Origin: Amborella trichopoda
Lineage: Eukaryota > Streptophyta > Magnoliopsida > Amborellales > Amborellaceae
Assembly (NCBI RefSeq): GCF_000471905.2
Contig: NW_006499207.1
Coordinates: forward strand, 328,461-392,460
Reading direction: 5' to 3'
DNA: 64,000 bases
Part shown: positions 11,165 to 22,565 of the stretch, piece after piece
Layout: each line of letters begins with the position of its first letter
How positions within the stretch are numbered: position 1 is the first letter of the stretch
Translations under genes and position numbers: made by a program
The notes under the pieces: generated by a model
What the model saw: only the letters and a program-made list of their open reading frames with translations
Databases searched by the model: none
Told to the model about the DNA's origin: nothing

Positions 11165-12075
11165 TTATCGAAGGTGTAAAATAGTGGAAGAGTTTTTAGA
11201 GAGAGAGAGAGAGAGCGCTAGAGCAAGGGGTTTTCGTCGAGAGATTTCTTGGCTAGAACTTACTGATCAAAATCTGTAGCAGAGAGGGAGCTCTTTTTGG
11301 TGAGCTTCGGTGGGTTGCGGGCCTTCACGAGGTGCGTGTCGCGGCTCTTTGAGCAAGGAACAGGGTTTCTCGGGCCTTAGCTGGTTTGCAAAGGTGCCTT
11401 ACCAGAGTTTGAGTGCTCCTTTGGTTGTTCTATGGTTGAAGGGAAGGTCGCAGGGAGTTCAGAGGGCTCTGTCAGTCCTCTGATTATTAGTGGAGGAGAA
11501 GGAACAACAGTGGGCTCACCGGGAACTCAGTAGAATTCCGGTGTGCTTGTGGCGATTTGTCGAAGTGGGAAAACAGGGAGAAGGGAGATCTGAAGGGTCA
11601 CATGGAGCTTTCAAGGATTTTGGTGGTTTTTTGCCAATTCTGGTAAAGAGTGGAAGGTCGGGAAGGGCTTTCCGGTGAATTGGAGCGAGTCCCCGGTGAA
11701 GAGGGGAAAGGCCGGTGAGAACCCGAACGGTTGCGGGGCCATAACGGTCGAGAGACAAAGGGTTGTGGGACGGCGAAGGGTTGCCCTCCGCACGCACGAT
11801 GACAGGCCACGCCGCAAGTGTCAGGCGTCATGTCCTTATTTCGAGGAACACACATGTGGCCCTACTTGACAGCTGGAGCACAAGCATTAACACATCTTGG
11901 TTGCAAGATGACGATACCATCTTAGTGGGCAGACGACGATAATCTTCCCCCTTAGCTGTGGGACGGCGATACCCTGACAGCATTACACCCTAAGTGCCCA
12001 ATCGGTGACATGACACTGTGAGCGCAATCACTTTGCGACCGCCTAGCATCCTTTACCAGTGAAGCTTCTGGTTTA
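11165..12075 (+). other. Putative leader of the antisense gene
   Basis: Sequence between the TATA-like box and the first ATG in the plant-mobile-domain frame. The first 400 bp is conserved at 33,790-34,183, including GTGGGCTCACCGGGAACTC at 11,510 and 34,150. Short open frames here (11,490-11,678) show no known domain. An intron is possible but no splice pair can be asserted. Confidence 0.4.
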
Positions 12076-15000
12076 ATGGCCGAGTCTTCAGGTGCCATTC
12101 CATATGTGAGGAATCTCTCGTGAGAAGGGGAGCTTGGTATTGCTGAATTCACCGGCGAATGCTTTGTGAAAGGTGAGACAATTTGGCTCACCGAGGCCTT
12201 ATGTGAACCAAGGAGGCCCTTGAGCGTCACCTTTGTGAGTGCCCCCATCCAGTTGGTGATGAGGGAAGATAATGTTGGGAATGTGAGTATTGAGGAAGGG
12301 GTTGGCCTTCGGCATTGCCTGCACCGAAACATAGCCTCTAATGCGAGCTTACCGACTCTAGGCAAGCGAATTATGGACACCCCGGGTATGAAATGGTCTT
12401 CTGCTGGCTAGCGGGAACAAGGGGAGCACCATTACCTGAGGGAGTACTCCTCGTGGACAATGAAGGTGTTGAGGCATTTCAGAAATACCTTGAGACAGGC
12501 TTCTTTGACGGCTGCCCTCCAGTGCTCGACGGGCTACTACGACTACTGCTCTAACACGGTCAAAGTGTTGTTAAAAACTTGGAGCTATGCTAGCAACACA
12601 TGGCTGCTTGGTCATGGGGAGGCAGGGATATCACTGATGGACCTGCACTTTGTTGGTGAGCTGTCTCTCCTTAGTGTTATGTATGACTAGTTTATTCCCT
12701 CAAACTCAATCATTTTTGGCTGGGAGAAAGTAGTTAAAGAAGCCCCACCGGCTGGGCTTCAAGAATTATTCGAGATCCACTAGCGACTTTAGGATGAGCT
12801 CAAAAGTGGGCGAGTCACCTTCGCCAAATGGGTAACATTCTTCTTGGGCAACTATACAGATGAAGCTGGTCCGTCGTTGAAAAAAGAGGGGAAGAAGAAT
12901 GAGCACATCTACTTGGCGGCTTACTTGGTGCTCTTCTTGTCTAAATTTTCCTTGCCAGGAGGGGCAAAAGTCATTCATCTCTGTGTAGTATTTAACATAG
13001 CTTGGGAGCCATTTCCAGGGGAAGGCAGTATCAAGGGGATGAAGGAGGCAATGGCGTCGTAGATGGCGAGTCCTTACCAGGAGATTTCAAGACTCCTTTC
13101 TCGGTCCATTATGTGTATGGCTTGCTTGGATCTTACTTCTCGGACACATACCTCAGAACCAAAGAGTTAGAGGACACCATGTGCCCATTTTTGCTGAAGA
13201 TTGCTGGGCATAGGGCAACTTTCCATTCCCCAACCCACGCACGCAGCTTGATCTGCAATGATCACCTCCACATGACCCGGGTGGGGTTCCCAGTTGGAGG
13301 TCTCATAGATCGTGCTTATGTCGACGAGCTGAGCCACCACCTAGATGGCGACTTCACCAGTCCAAAAGAATTGATGTTTATGCTGAGTGTGAGAGGCGGA
13401 GTTCTTGTCTATCGCATTGTCCATGGCACGAAGCTTGAGGTCTACTTTCCTCATCAGTTTGCTCGACAACATGGGCTGGATCAGGGCTGCTTGTTCTCCA
13501 TAGTCTTTGAGAAGCGGCATAGCCAACCCGTTGTAAGACGGACGAGTTGGAGGCCTCAGGGAGATATGGCTCCTGAGGCACATTCGCACTGCTTGGGCCA
13601 CATGCTTGGAGACCACCAAGGTCAATAAGTATGTGCTGCCCCATTTTGGCAGAACGGTACGGGCAATCGAGGCCCACGAGCACTGGTGGAGAATCACGAA
13701 CAAGGGGTATTGGGATGTGGAACACCCTTGAAAAGGGGAGAGTAACCGTTGGAACCAAGACACAAGGCAACAAAAAATGGCTAGGACCCCTCCCTTAGGC
13801 GAAATCTTTACCCTGAGCTTCTCTCATGACTGGCACACGGTCTGGCGCTTCGCCAGACTACCGTGGATGAATGTTTACCGCGGTTTCTCAATAAGGAGAA
13901 AACGATGGAGAGCATTTTTGACAACCTCTCTGCCTTCTTCAAATGGAAGGAAGGCTGAAAAGTCCCAGGGCATGAAGGGAGTCCGGTCCAAGATTTCAAT
14001 AAGCTGATAGGGAGCGGCACTCATAGCAAGTTAGTCGCCAGTTCTTCCAAGTCTGGTACCTCGAAGGCTATTGCGCCCAAGCTGGCAAATGGAAAGAAGA
14101 GGAAGAGGACTTCCCCAGTGACTCCTCGTGATTCGGCAAAGAAGGTGACCAAGTCTTCGGGGTGTAAGGCTGCAGTGGTTCGTGAGCTAGAAGATGGCTC
14201 CTCATCCTCGGCTTCTTCAAAGGGCTGTGTGTCTCATGTCGTTTCTGTGTTGCCCTCTGGTCTTGAGGCTTCACCTTCTCCTTCTCCTGAACTTTCTTCT
14301 GGCCCTTCAGAGGCTCAAGCCAGCGCCTCAGGGCCTACTACCTTGATCGAAATTGCTTCGGATCGGGTAACGATATCTACGGCTGAAAGGAAGGCTCAGT
14401 CCCGATGGTGGTAAACAAGGATGATGAGGCTGACCTTGATGAGAGTGGCGTTGGTAAGGCGACAAAGGCAAGAGGGCCTCTGATGCTTTGAAGGTTGCCA
14501 TGCCTACAGAGGAAAGGGAAACCATGGAAGAGCTTGTGGTAATAGAAGAGGATGAAGCCCCAGGGGCTGAAGAGGTCCATCCGAGCAATAAGAGATGGCT
14601 TCTTCAAGTGATGCATCTGCGCGGGGTGCAGAAGCAGGACGCTCTGAGGGGTCAAGCTTGGAGGGCCCAAAGGTGGCAACCATGATTGTATAAGAGGTAG
14701 GCGTCATGGGAGAGCCTATTGCTGAAGTGATCGCCGTGGGGAACAAGAGCAAAGAAAGAGAGGGAGAGGGCTTCGATCCTCCCGAAGTGGAGATGGTTCT
14801 AAAAGAGGGGACACAGGGTGAGATCGGTACCCTGGGAGAGGAGGTTGCCATGGTGCAACATGAGACTGAGGTAGCAGCTCCAGGCGAGGAGGCCAGTCTT
14901 GCCCCAGCTGCAGTTGTTGTGCTTGCAGAGGTTGAGGCTACAGTACCTGGGCATGAAAGGATCGAGCTCAATGTGGCCATGACTGAGGGTCAGAGCAAGA

Positions 15001-15761
15001 GAGGCATTGCTGGGGTACTAGAGTAGCCTGAGGTTGCTCTTGATTCTAGGGAGCCTGAAGCTACAGCTGAGAGTCCTCCTGCTATGGTTACTTCTATTGT
15101 ACTACCGAAACCCACTTTCAACGGGATACCAGGTGTTTTCTTTGAGATGCTGCGAACGGGCTTCTAGAAGCTGAACGTGTTGCCTTTCGAAGAGCTTGAA
15201 ACAATGCTTCTTCAATTTAGGGGAATCACCTTAGGAAGTGTGCCCGAGACGCTTCCTTACTTTGACAATATTGCCGATGAGCTTGAAGGACGGAGGATGA
15301 AGGCTTTACAGGTCGTAAGGGCCACAATGCGTCTAGAGAACTCGCGACTAGAGTTAATGGAGGCTTACCTAGCACAGAACCGTGAATTGACATAGGTCCA
15401 GCTAGAGGCTATGGCCTCTCAGAAGTCTGCTCTTGCCGAGAAGGCCGTAACGCACAATAATAAGGTGCAGACCCTGAAGGTGAAGATCGCCGAATGGGCC
15501 AGGTTGGAGAATGAGACAACAACTTGGGAGCTCAATGATAAGGAACTGGGCCAGAAGGTGCTGGATCTCGAGCACTCCTTGGGTGAGCAACTAGCCCTAG
15601 TGGAGCACGAGGCTTGGCTGGTGGCCGCATTGAGGATGGACATCGAGCAAGCGAGAGCTTCGGCTGATGAGTGCAAGGGGATGGTCAATGGGATCATTGA
15701 CCATTTTTTATGGCATCTTCTTTCTATTTTCCTCTTTATTATAAAGAAAAGACATTTTTGA
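12076..15761 (+). pseudogene. Antisense gene of element 1: plant mobile domain plus coiled coil, decayed
   Basis: The likely start is ATGGCC at 12,076 (MAESSGAIPYV). A plant mobile domain (PF10536-like, known from MAIL1/MAIN genes, Mutator-like and gypsy elements) spans about 12,460-13,700: MKVLRHFRNTL, YYDYCSNTVK, LLGHGEAGISLMDL, GLQELFEIH, SGRVTFAKWVTFFLG, EHIYLAAYLVLFLSKF, HYVYGLLGSYFSDTYL, ELMFMLSVRGGVLVYRI and later HEHWWRITNKGYWDVEHP. A basic stretch GKKRKR at 14,091-14,108 could be a nuclear localisation signal. A Ser/Pro-rich linker follows (14,118-14,414), then an acidic part and a predicted coiled coil (15,177-15,700, heptad-rich LENSRLELMEAYL). Stops lie near 12,120, 12,409, 12,688, 12,781 and 13,060; frame changes near 13,050, 13,530 and after 14,000. 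About 1,200 codons originally. It runs opposite to gag, matching antisense extra genes reported in Tat elements. Function of such proteins is unknown. Confidence 0.75.
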
Positions 15762-15874
15762 TTAATGAAATAGTCCTTTTCCTTGTCTATGCAATGCATG
15801 TCTCTTATTTTTCTTTCTTTTCTATTTCATTGCTTTCACCCTTTCATAGTTTGAGACAAAAAAGAATAGCCCAC

Positions 15875-18800
15875 GCCTTGCTTCGTCGTGTGGCAGCCTA
15901 TTGTGGCTACGTGAGGCTGGTGCCTCCGAACTCTCTGTTTAGAGTGTCAACGTCTGCGCACCGTCACGCTGCACCTGTGGAGAAAATAGAGGAGGAGAGA
16001 GGAGAAGAAGAGTTAGTATGTTCTGGGCTGCTTTTTACGTCGTCGTCGGAATTGAACGTTTGCTCGGGGTATTTTAGGTCTTTCCTCGGCTTTGACCATT
16101 GTGGGGTGCTTTTAGCATCCTCACCCATATTGATGAAATCCTGAGCTGCTAGTGGCTCGGGATTGTCCCCCTGATTAGACAAAAGGATAAGGCGAGTTGC
16201 GCCTAGGATGAAGTCTTGCAAGTTCAGGAGTGTAGGAAGGGGTCTGAGGAATTCGTTCTCAACTTGTTGCCGAGGGATGGGTTTCCTTTGGCGGGTGACC
16301 TAGGTGCTCGTCGCCTCCTTCTTGATCCTTGAGGGGGTGTTTGGACTGCCCTCTCTGGCTGGTGAGTCGTCTTAGCTTGATGGACTGCTTCACGCTGCAG
16401 GGATGTGAACCTACTTTGCGCATGGTAGACTTCTTAGGGCTGAGAGGTCGAGGGTTCCGAAGGGTTCAGTGTATGCTCATGAAGGGCTTGTAGTGTGGCC
16501 TCCTCTTGAACAGGAGTGACAGTTGGAAAGTGTTCTGAGAGGACGGCACAAACGATGTGGCCTTGCTAGACTTTCTTTGCGACTATAGCTTCAAATCCTG
16601 AGCACTCTTTTAGCTCGTGACCCTATACTTGGTGATAAGGGCACCAGAGCTTTTCTGTGCCTTAGGCAAACCTCTTAAGCTTCCTGATGGGTTTGGGAGT
16701 GATGAGGCCTTATTGGAGCATCGCCTCGAAGAGGGCCTGCAGAGGGTCTGATCCCACGTTTCCCTGGGCTGGCGCCAGGAGGTCTTCTTGCATAAGCAGA
16801 AGAGGGACTTTAGGGCATCCCCCTTGGTTGCCTTGAACTTCTTGACACTGCTGCATCTTCTATGCTTGAATCTTATGGAAGCCAATACACTCGCTGACAT
16901 CATGACCTTGTAGCTGGTGATATGCGCACCAGAGGTTCTCGGTTCATGGAGGCAGGAACTTGGGCTGCCTTGCCAGCTTGGGAGTGACGAGTCCTTCTCT
17001 GAGCATTATGGAGAAAAATGCAGGTAGAATAGTTGGTGCCTCGTCAACCTCTTGGATCATGACTATGTGAGAAGCCTTAGTTGCTCGAATGCTTTCTTCA
17101 ACTTTTCGAGCTTTATCTAACCCTTGTTGATAAGTTCTTCGATAGTGTCGTTGACCTTCTAGCAGTCGTAAGTGAGGTGGCCTACTCTCATGTGATAGGT
17201 TGAATACTTCTCATTTGTGTCTTGCCCAGCCGACTCTTCAATATTGGCCTCCGACAGCTGGATCATGTTTGTTCTAATAGCAGTCAAAGCAGTGTAGGAG
17301 TCCACTCCTAGTCGAAGGGGTCAATTTTATTCTGGTGCTGGATTCAGAAGTCATTTCTTTTAGAATTTTTAGGAGGTGGGACCTGATTGTAGGACTGCTG
17401 CTTGCCCTTGACTGGAGACGTCTATGCCTTGGAAAGGTCCAAGGGTTTAGGAGCCGCGCTCTTAGTGTCAGGCACGGTGACGGCTATACTAATCATTGCT
17501 TTTTGGTAGCCCCGATTGTTGGAGTGAGAGTTTGAACCGGAGGTTTGCTGACAAGGGCTGCCATGGTGCTTGAACAACCCCTCAATACGAACTGCCTTAG
17601 AGATGAGCTCTAACATGGAGGGTGGATTGGATGCCTCAACATGCAGGGTGATCTCAGGAAGCATGTTCCATATGCAGGTTTGGATCGCTTCCTTCTCAGT
17701 CATGGGAGTGGCGTGGAAGGTTGCTAACTCTCTCCATTGGGTGATGAACTTGTCAACCGGCTCACCAGGGTCATGCATCAGGGTGAGGAGTTCAATGATC
17801 TCCATGTTCCTCTGGACTTCATAGAAGAGTTGATAAAACAAATTCTCCAACTCTTGTCACGTGTGTACCGAGTTAGGAGGCAGCCGAGCATACCACTGGA
17901 AGGTTGGTCCTTTAAGAGTCTCGACGAATTGGTGGAGGAGGAGTCGGCCGTCAGTTGCCGTCTCTTGACAGGCTGCCTGAAAGTGAGCAGTATGCTGGTG
18001 TGGAGACGTAGTACTGTTGAAAAGGGAGAGTTTCCCCTTTTGATAGTTCGGAGGGAAGGGTACTTGGTCAATGTACGAAGGGTATGGCTTCTGGTAGAGT
18101 GGTGTCTCTTGCATGCCTGGGAGCTTGTTTTTGAGGCTATGGGCCACCATAGCATCTATGTCAGTTTGGGAGATCCCGCAGGAGGTAGAACTGTCTTGGA
18201 AGACCGGTAGGGGAGTTTGCCTAGGAACTGTGTCCTCACCGATTGAAGAATCGGTCTCATGGTGAGAGGAAGTGGGCATGGAGGTTTCTAGATGTTCCAT
18301 CTTTTCAAGGATGGATTGTATCATTACCTCAAACCTGGTCATTCTATCTTCCTGGGCTTCGTCCGGATCATTGATCACCATGACGCTCACCGTCTCTTCT
18401 AGGAGGTCAGAGTCAGGAGGAGGAGCGAGCTGCCAAGGTCAGCTAGTCATGGGTGGCAAGTCAGTCTGCAGGGGCTCAAGTTGCCCCGACTAGATTCGAG
18501 CCTTGTATGCCGATCTTGTGAGGACCGGTTCTCGATGATATTAGGACCGTAGATTCTGGCAGTGACGATCCAGCAATATTCTTGGACTAGCTCAGGTTCT
18601 GGAGTTTGAAGAGGGAAACAGGGATTACGAGGCAGGAGGTCATCAAGGTGGTGACCTCGACTGCCTTGGAGGCTTCTTTGGTCAAGATCTGAAGACCTCT
18701 CTTCTGCTTAATCCTGAGAAGGCTGTGTATTTCATTCCAAAACCAAGCTTGATACCTAGTCTGCCTCGCCTTCTTTGAACATGCAAGGGTTATGTCTATG

Positions 18801-19898
18801 AGTTGGAGCAGGGAGTGGGGTCCAAGGACAAAAGGCAGCTTAGGCTTCTGCCTTGGAGGTTGATGTCGTTTGTCTGACATCAAGCCGTTGCCCCGAGTTC
18901 CTTTGTGGGGTCCATGTGCATAGCTGACCTAAGGCTGGCTCAAGATGGTACTCTTAGGGAAGACCTTTGAGTACTAGGGCTTGAGGTGCTTGACTGATGT
19001 CTGGCGAGCGACAGAGGAAGTAGCTGGTTTATGACTCCGCCTGAGTCTGGACCGGGCAGGAACCTGCGAAAGCGGTGCGTGTGAACCTTTAGGGTTAGCC
19101 ATTTGAGTGACTTGGGGGTCAACCCAGGCTTGGTCATTTGGTTAGACCTTGGGAGGTCGAGACCCACGAGCTTGTGTTTGTGAGTGACGAGGTGGAATCT
19201 CATCTCTCACCAAGTGGGGCCATGTGTGATGGGAGGGAGGATGAAGTGGTCGACCCTCGTGTGCTTGAGGTGGCATAGAGTCAGCGCTGCCCCGAGCTGT
19301 GGAAAGTTAATGCATGGCGGACACAGGGTTGGGCCCAAGAAGGCCTAGCCCTTGATGAGAGCTCAAGGCAACATGCCGGTTGCCTCGAGGTGTGGCTCAA
19401 GTGAATGGACCATGAGCCCTTGGGTGTGTGCAAGAGGTGAAGGCCGCAGGGTCTCCACCTTGGTGTGCCGAGCCTCTAAGTTTAGAGGTTCAGAGAGGTG
19501 AAAGAGTATAGGGGTTGCCTTGCGGCAATCCTCAGGAGTGACGACAACTTACTTGCCTCCCGCGAAAGCAGTTAGGGCAGCGTTCTGGCGTGTCCCAGCA
19601 ATATGACCGGTAAGAGACTTGCCAGTAGTAGTGTACATGCTATGTGTGGTGGCAGACGTGCCACCGATGCAAGGGGCCTTGTTGGAGGGTCCACCAGGGC
19701 GAGGAAGCAGGTTATTAGGGGCTTTTAAGTCCCCACTCGTGCTAACCCAGGCAAGAACCTGTGAGCCGGACCGTGAGCCTAACTCAAAAGAAGAGTAGGG
19801 AAGGAAGCTTCAGCAGTTCGCTTCCCTAGGATAGTCATGAGTGCGGGGATGAGGAAGTCCCCAACTCGGATGAACGATTTGAACAACCCAGGTGCCAT
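15875..19898 (-). pseudogene. Family T gag region of element 1
   Basis: The start is ATG at 19,898 (MAPGLFKSFIRVGDFL), 65 bp after the primer site, as in elements 2 and 3. Conserved pieces follow: RSSLRVPS near 18,945, HSLLQLID near 18,800, then the retrotransposon gag domain at 18,390-17,430 (KPYPSYIDQVPFPPNYQKG, RQFVETL-like HQFVETLKG, TFQWYARLPPNS, FYQLFYEVQRN, DPGEPVDKFITQWRELA). One stop at 17,857 replaces a Trp that element 2 keeps. Zinc-knuckle-like modules lie near 17,190, 16,920 and 16,630 in broken frames. The end matches the element 3 gag-to-RT linker (DFILGATRLI at 16,210). No D-T/S-G protease motif is visible. The pol genes that should follow are missing. Confidence 0.8.
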
Positions 19899-19963
19899 AG
19901 AAATTAATGCAGAAAGTAAAAGATGATACTGGTCAAACAAGAGCAAACCGACTATGGGGTAGT

Positions 19964-19985
19964 AAGTCCCCAGTGGAGTCATCAA
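19964..19985 (-). other. Primer-binding site of element 1
   Basis: The minus strand reads TTGATGACTCCACTGGGGAC, two bases after the LTR end CCTAACCA. It has the same layout as the sites at 39,684 and 47,397 and belongs to the Tat/Ogre tRNA-Arg-like type. Confidence 0.8.
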
Positions 19986-19987
19986 GT

Positions 19988-20076
19988 TGGTTAGGTGTCT
20001 CGATCTCACCTTCTTGATCTAGATGATTTGGCAGCACGTATCTCAGGTTTTTAACAAACCCGGGATTTGAGATCGC
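19988..20076 (-). repeat. 5' LTR of element 1, last 89 bp
   Basis: On the minus strand it ends in CCTAACCA at 19,988. It is separated from the rest of the LTR (22,561-25,153) by a solo LTR. Joined, the parts reproduce the uninterrupted order seen at 39,708-39,800. Confidence 0.9.
20072..20076. repeat. Left target-site duplication of the solo LTR
   Basis: ATCGC directly before TGTTGGAACG. It is identical to 22,561-22,565. Confidence 0.9.
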
Positions 20077-22560
20077 TGTTGGAACGTATTTTTCATCAAC
20101 ATGGGGCTTAGCAAGTAGTGGAGATTTTGATAGTCTCAAATTAGCCCCAGAACTGGCCAAGATATTCATGAGGTCTCTCAAAAGTCTCTTGCTAATTTTT
20201 GTCGCATTCTGACATGTCTAAGGCAGTGAAGATTGAGGAACAGTTCCGAATGAATCTGCCAATAACACCCTGAAACGGACCCCTATAACTGGAGCTACAT
20301 TTTCAGCATCTCAAATTTCCGTGGGACCACCACCATTGGATTTGAAATGGTTGAAAACCTCTAGGGGTCAAGTTTCAGCTCAAACGGATACTCTAGGAAG
20401 AAGTTATAGGCGAAAGAGTGAAACAGGAGGAGCCGCATGCTATTCCCGTGCGGCCACCCTGCAGCACTACACCATTAAAGGGACAGTCATGACCTGTGAC
20501 TTTCAACACTCATATCTCGGTCGTCCCACGTTGGATCATGCTCAAATTTGGTAAGCATGTTCGTCTAGTCAAGACAAGCGATTCTCTATATAGCATGCTC
20601 CGTGAGGATACCCGAGTGTGAAGAAAAGCTCGAGAGAAGTTGCTGATCTGTGAAGAAAGTACAAGAAATTCAGCAGCGTCATGCCTTGATCAAGCGACCA
20701 AATCAAACCGCTTGCGAGCCCAATCAATGCGAGACCAATTCCATTGCAGGTGTAAGGTCTCAGGCCATCTTTGATCCAAACCCCGTACAAGATGAACGGT
20801 CGGATTCTGCACATGAATCCAACGAACAGACTGCAAATTTCGTTGTCAGAATCTTTAAATCCGACAAAAATTCAAAACTTACAAAATCTTCGTTTGGTCA
20901 TGGAATTGAGCTACGTTTGGTGTCCCGTGATCATAGTGGCATGCTCAGTGTGATTTAGCAAAGAAAGCATAAAAAAAGGTCAAGGAACGAACACACTATC
21001 GATTCGAAGTTCCAAGATCTACTCAAAATTCAGGTCACATGATCATGCACGAAAAACACTATCCATGGCTCGAAGTTGATATCAAATCGATCGCCATGCC
21101 GAGCTTTACAAGAAAATAATCATCTTACGATCAACCAGGCATCAGAACGACCAGGGATCAACTATGCAATAACACGCAAGTCCTAGGGCAACACAAGAAC
21201 TGTTCTAGAATTCTACAACTTGTTAAGAAGGGGCAAATCTTTCATTTTGCACCCTATTTTCTAATTTCTTTTAAATCAATTTAATCTTAATTTCTAACAA
21301 TTAGGGTTACTTTTGATCATCCACCTATGTTTGGGGCACACTTATATATAATATGCAGAAAAAAAGGAGAGAAGGCAGGCACATACACACACAAGAGAGA
21401 GTTTCAATTAATACATGTTTCTCTTTCTTACAATTGTGGTGTTACACATGAGAGAGAGAGGGTGAGGTGAGAGAAACTTTCGATAAGTACCCTTAGGGTT
21501 GAGGTAATTCTTCTTTCTTCTTTTTCTTTTCTTCTTCTCTCTCCCTTCTCCCCTCTCTTCTCCCTCTTCTTCTTTTGAGTCCCTCGCGGAGGTCTGCATG
21601 GCAGTGGCGGTGTCGTGCATGCCTCTCCCTTGGTCTCACAGGCCGTGCATGATGATGGCTGTAGATGGTGAAGTGTTTTGCCGCTTGCATGAGTCTTCCT
21701 CTGCTGCACATCTAACGTAGATGGTGATACCAATCGCCGCCCGCTAGAGGCCTTGGCAATACCCATCGCCGTCTGTGAGATTCCTCCTTGCGTCCGTACC
21801 TATCGCTGTTTCCCCTTGCATGCCACACCCATCGCCGTGTGTCCTAGAAGAAACCATCGCCATGTGCCTTGTCAGGAGCTAACACCGTCCACAAGGGTTG
21901 AACTGCCTCCTTGCATTGCCTATCGTGATGTCTATCGACACCTGGCTTTCCCCTTCTCTTCGCCGTCTCATTCTTTCCTCCCCACCTCTTTCTCTTCTCA
22001 CTTGATTGAGGGTAGGCCTAGCCTAGTGCCGACGCACTGACCTCGGTTTCGACTAGTATTTCCACCGTGCTGGTCCTTGAACCATGCCCGTCTTGCTACC
22101 GCTCCAAGTTGGCAACTTCTGGCCATCATGGTAGTCTCACCCTTCCATCAAGTTTTGTTCTCCTTTCTACCTTTCATCTAACCTTACACTTCATCACCTT
22201 CTCCCATGAACGTACATTACCCTAAGGCAAGGGTGGGTCCTTTTCGACCCACTTGTCTTGCAAATTAATCGTAGAAGTGTTGTGCAGAAAAAAAAGGAGG
22301 ATTACAGGTTAAGGGAGGCGATTTCGAACTAGCTCAAGCAGCTGGGGGGCCTTCTTTATTATCTAAGAGGGCGTCTACATGAGCTAGCCCGAGTAAGTCC
22401 CGAACCCACCTAAAATTCCTCTCTCATTAGTTAGTATACCTGCCCTTGCCCTCAAGCAAGGTTGGAAGAGAACGATCTCATGTCTAGGGTCCACTAGAGA
22501 CCCGAGACACATGTCACCAGATCACCTAGATCCGGAGGGCAAGATCGAGGCACCTAACCA
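20077..22560 (+). mobile_element. Solo LTR of family T, 2,484 bp
   Basis: It starts TGTTGGAACG at 20,077 and ends CCTAACCA at 22,560, with TG/CA ends and the 5-bp repeat ATCGC on both sides. There is no internal sequence, so it arose by recombination between the two LTRs of a full element. It lies in opposite orientation inside the 5' LTR of element 1, which creates a large inverted repeat (this copy against 22,561-25,153). U3 runs from 20,077 to about 21,340; R-U5 contains a pyrimidine-rich tract (21,505-21,575) and the GCCGTC-rich stretch 21,700-21,930. It is younger than element 1 and gives the exact termini of the family. Confidence 0.93.
21343..21352 (+). promoter_or_regulatory. TATA box of the solo LTR
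   Basis: TATATATAAT about 1.27 kb from the LTR start, at the same place as in the other copies. It is the likely U3/R border. Confidence 0.6.
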
Positions 22561-22565
22561 ATCGC
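22561..22565. repeat. Right target-site duplication of the solo LTR
   Basis: ATCGC directly after CCTAACCA, identical to 20,072-20,076. Removing the insert and one copy restores GATTTGAGATCGCTCTCT, the order present at 4,289-4,306. Confidence 0.9.

Noticed and set aside
12076-13700. Transposase_28 (putative gypsy-type transposon) as the identity of the antisense gene
   Set aside because: The order HGEAGISLMDL, VTFAKW, EHIYLAAYLVLFLSKF fits the plant mobile domain better; Transposase_28 landmarks are not seen.
13341-13773. Two overlapping minus-strand frames of 131-140 codons
   Set aside because: Antisense shadows of the plant-mobile-domain gene.
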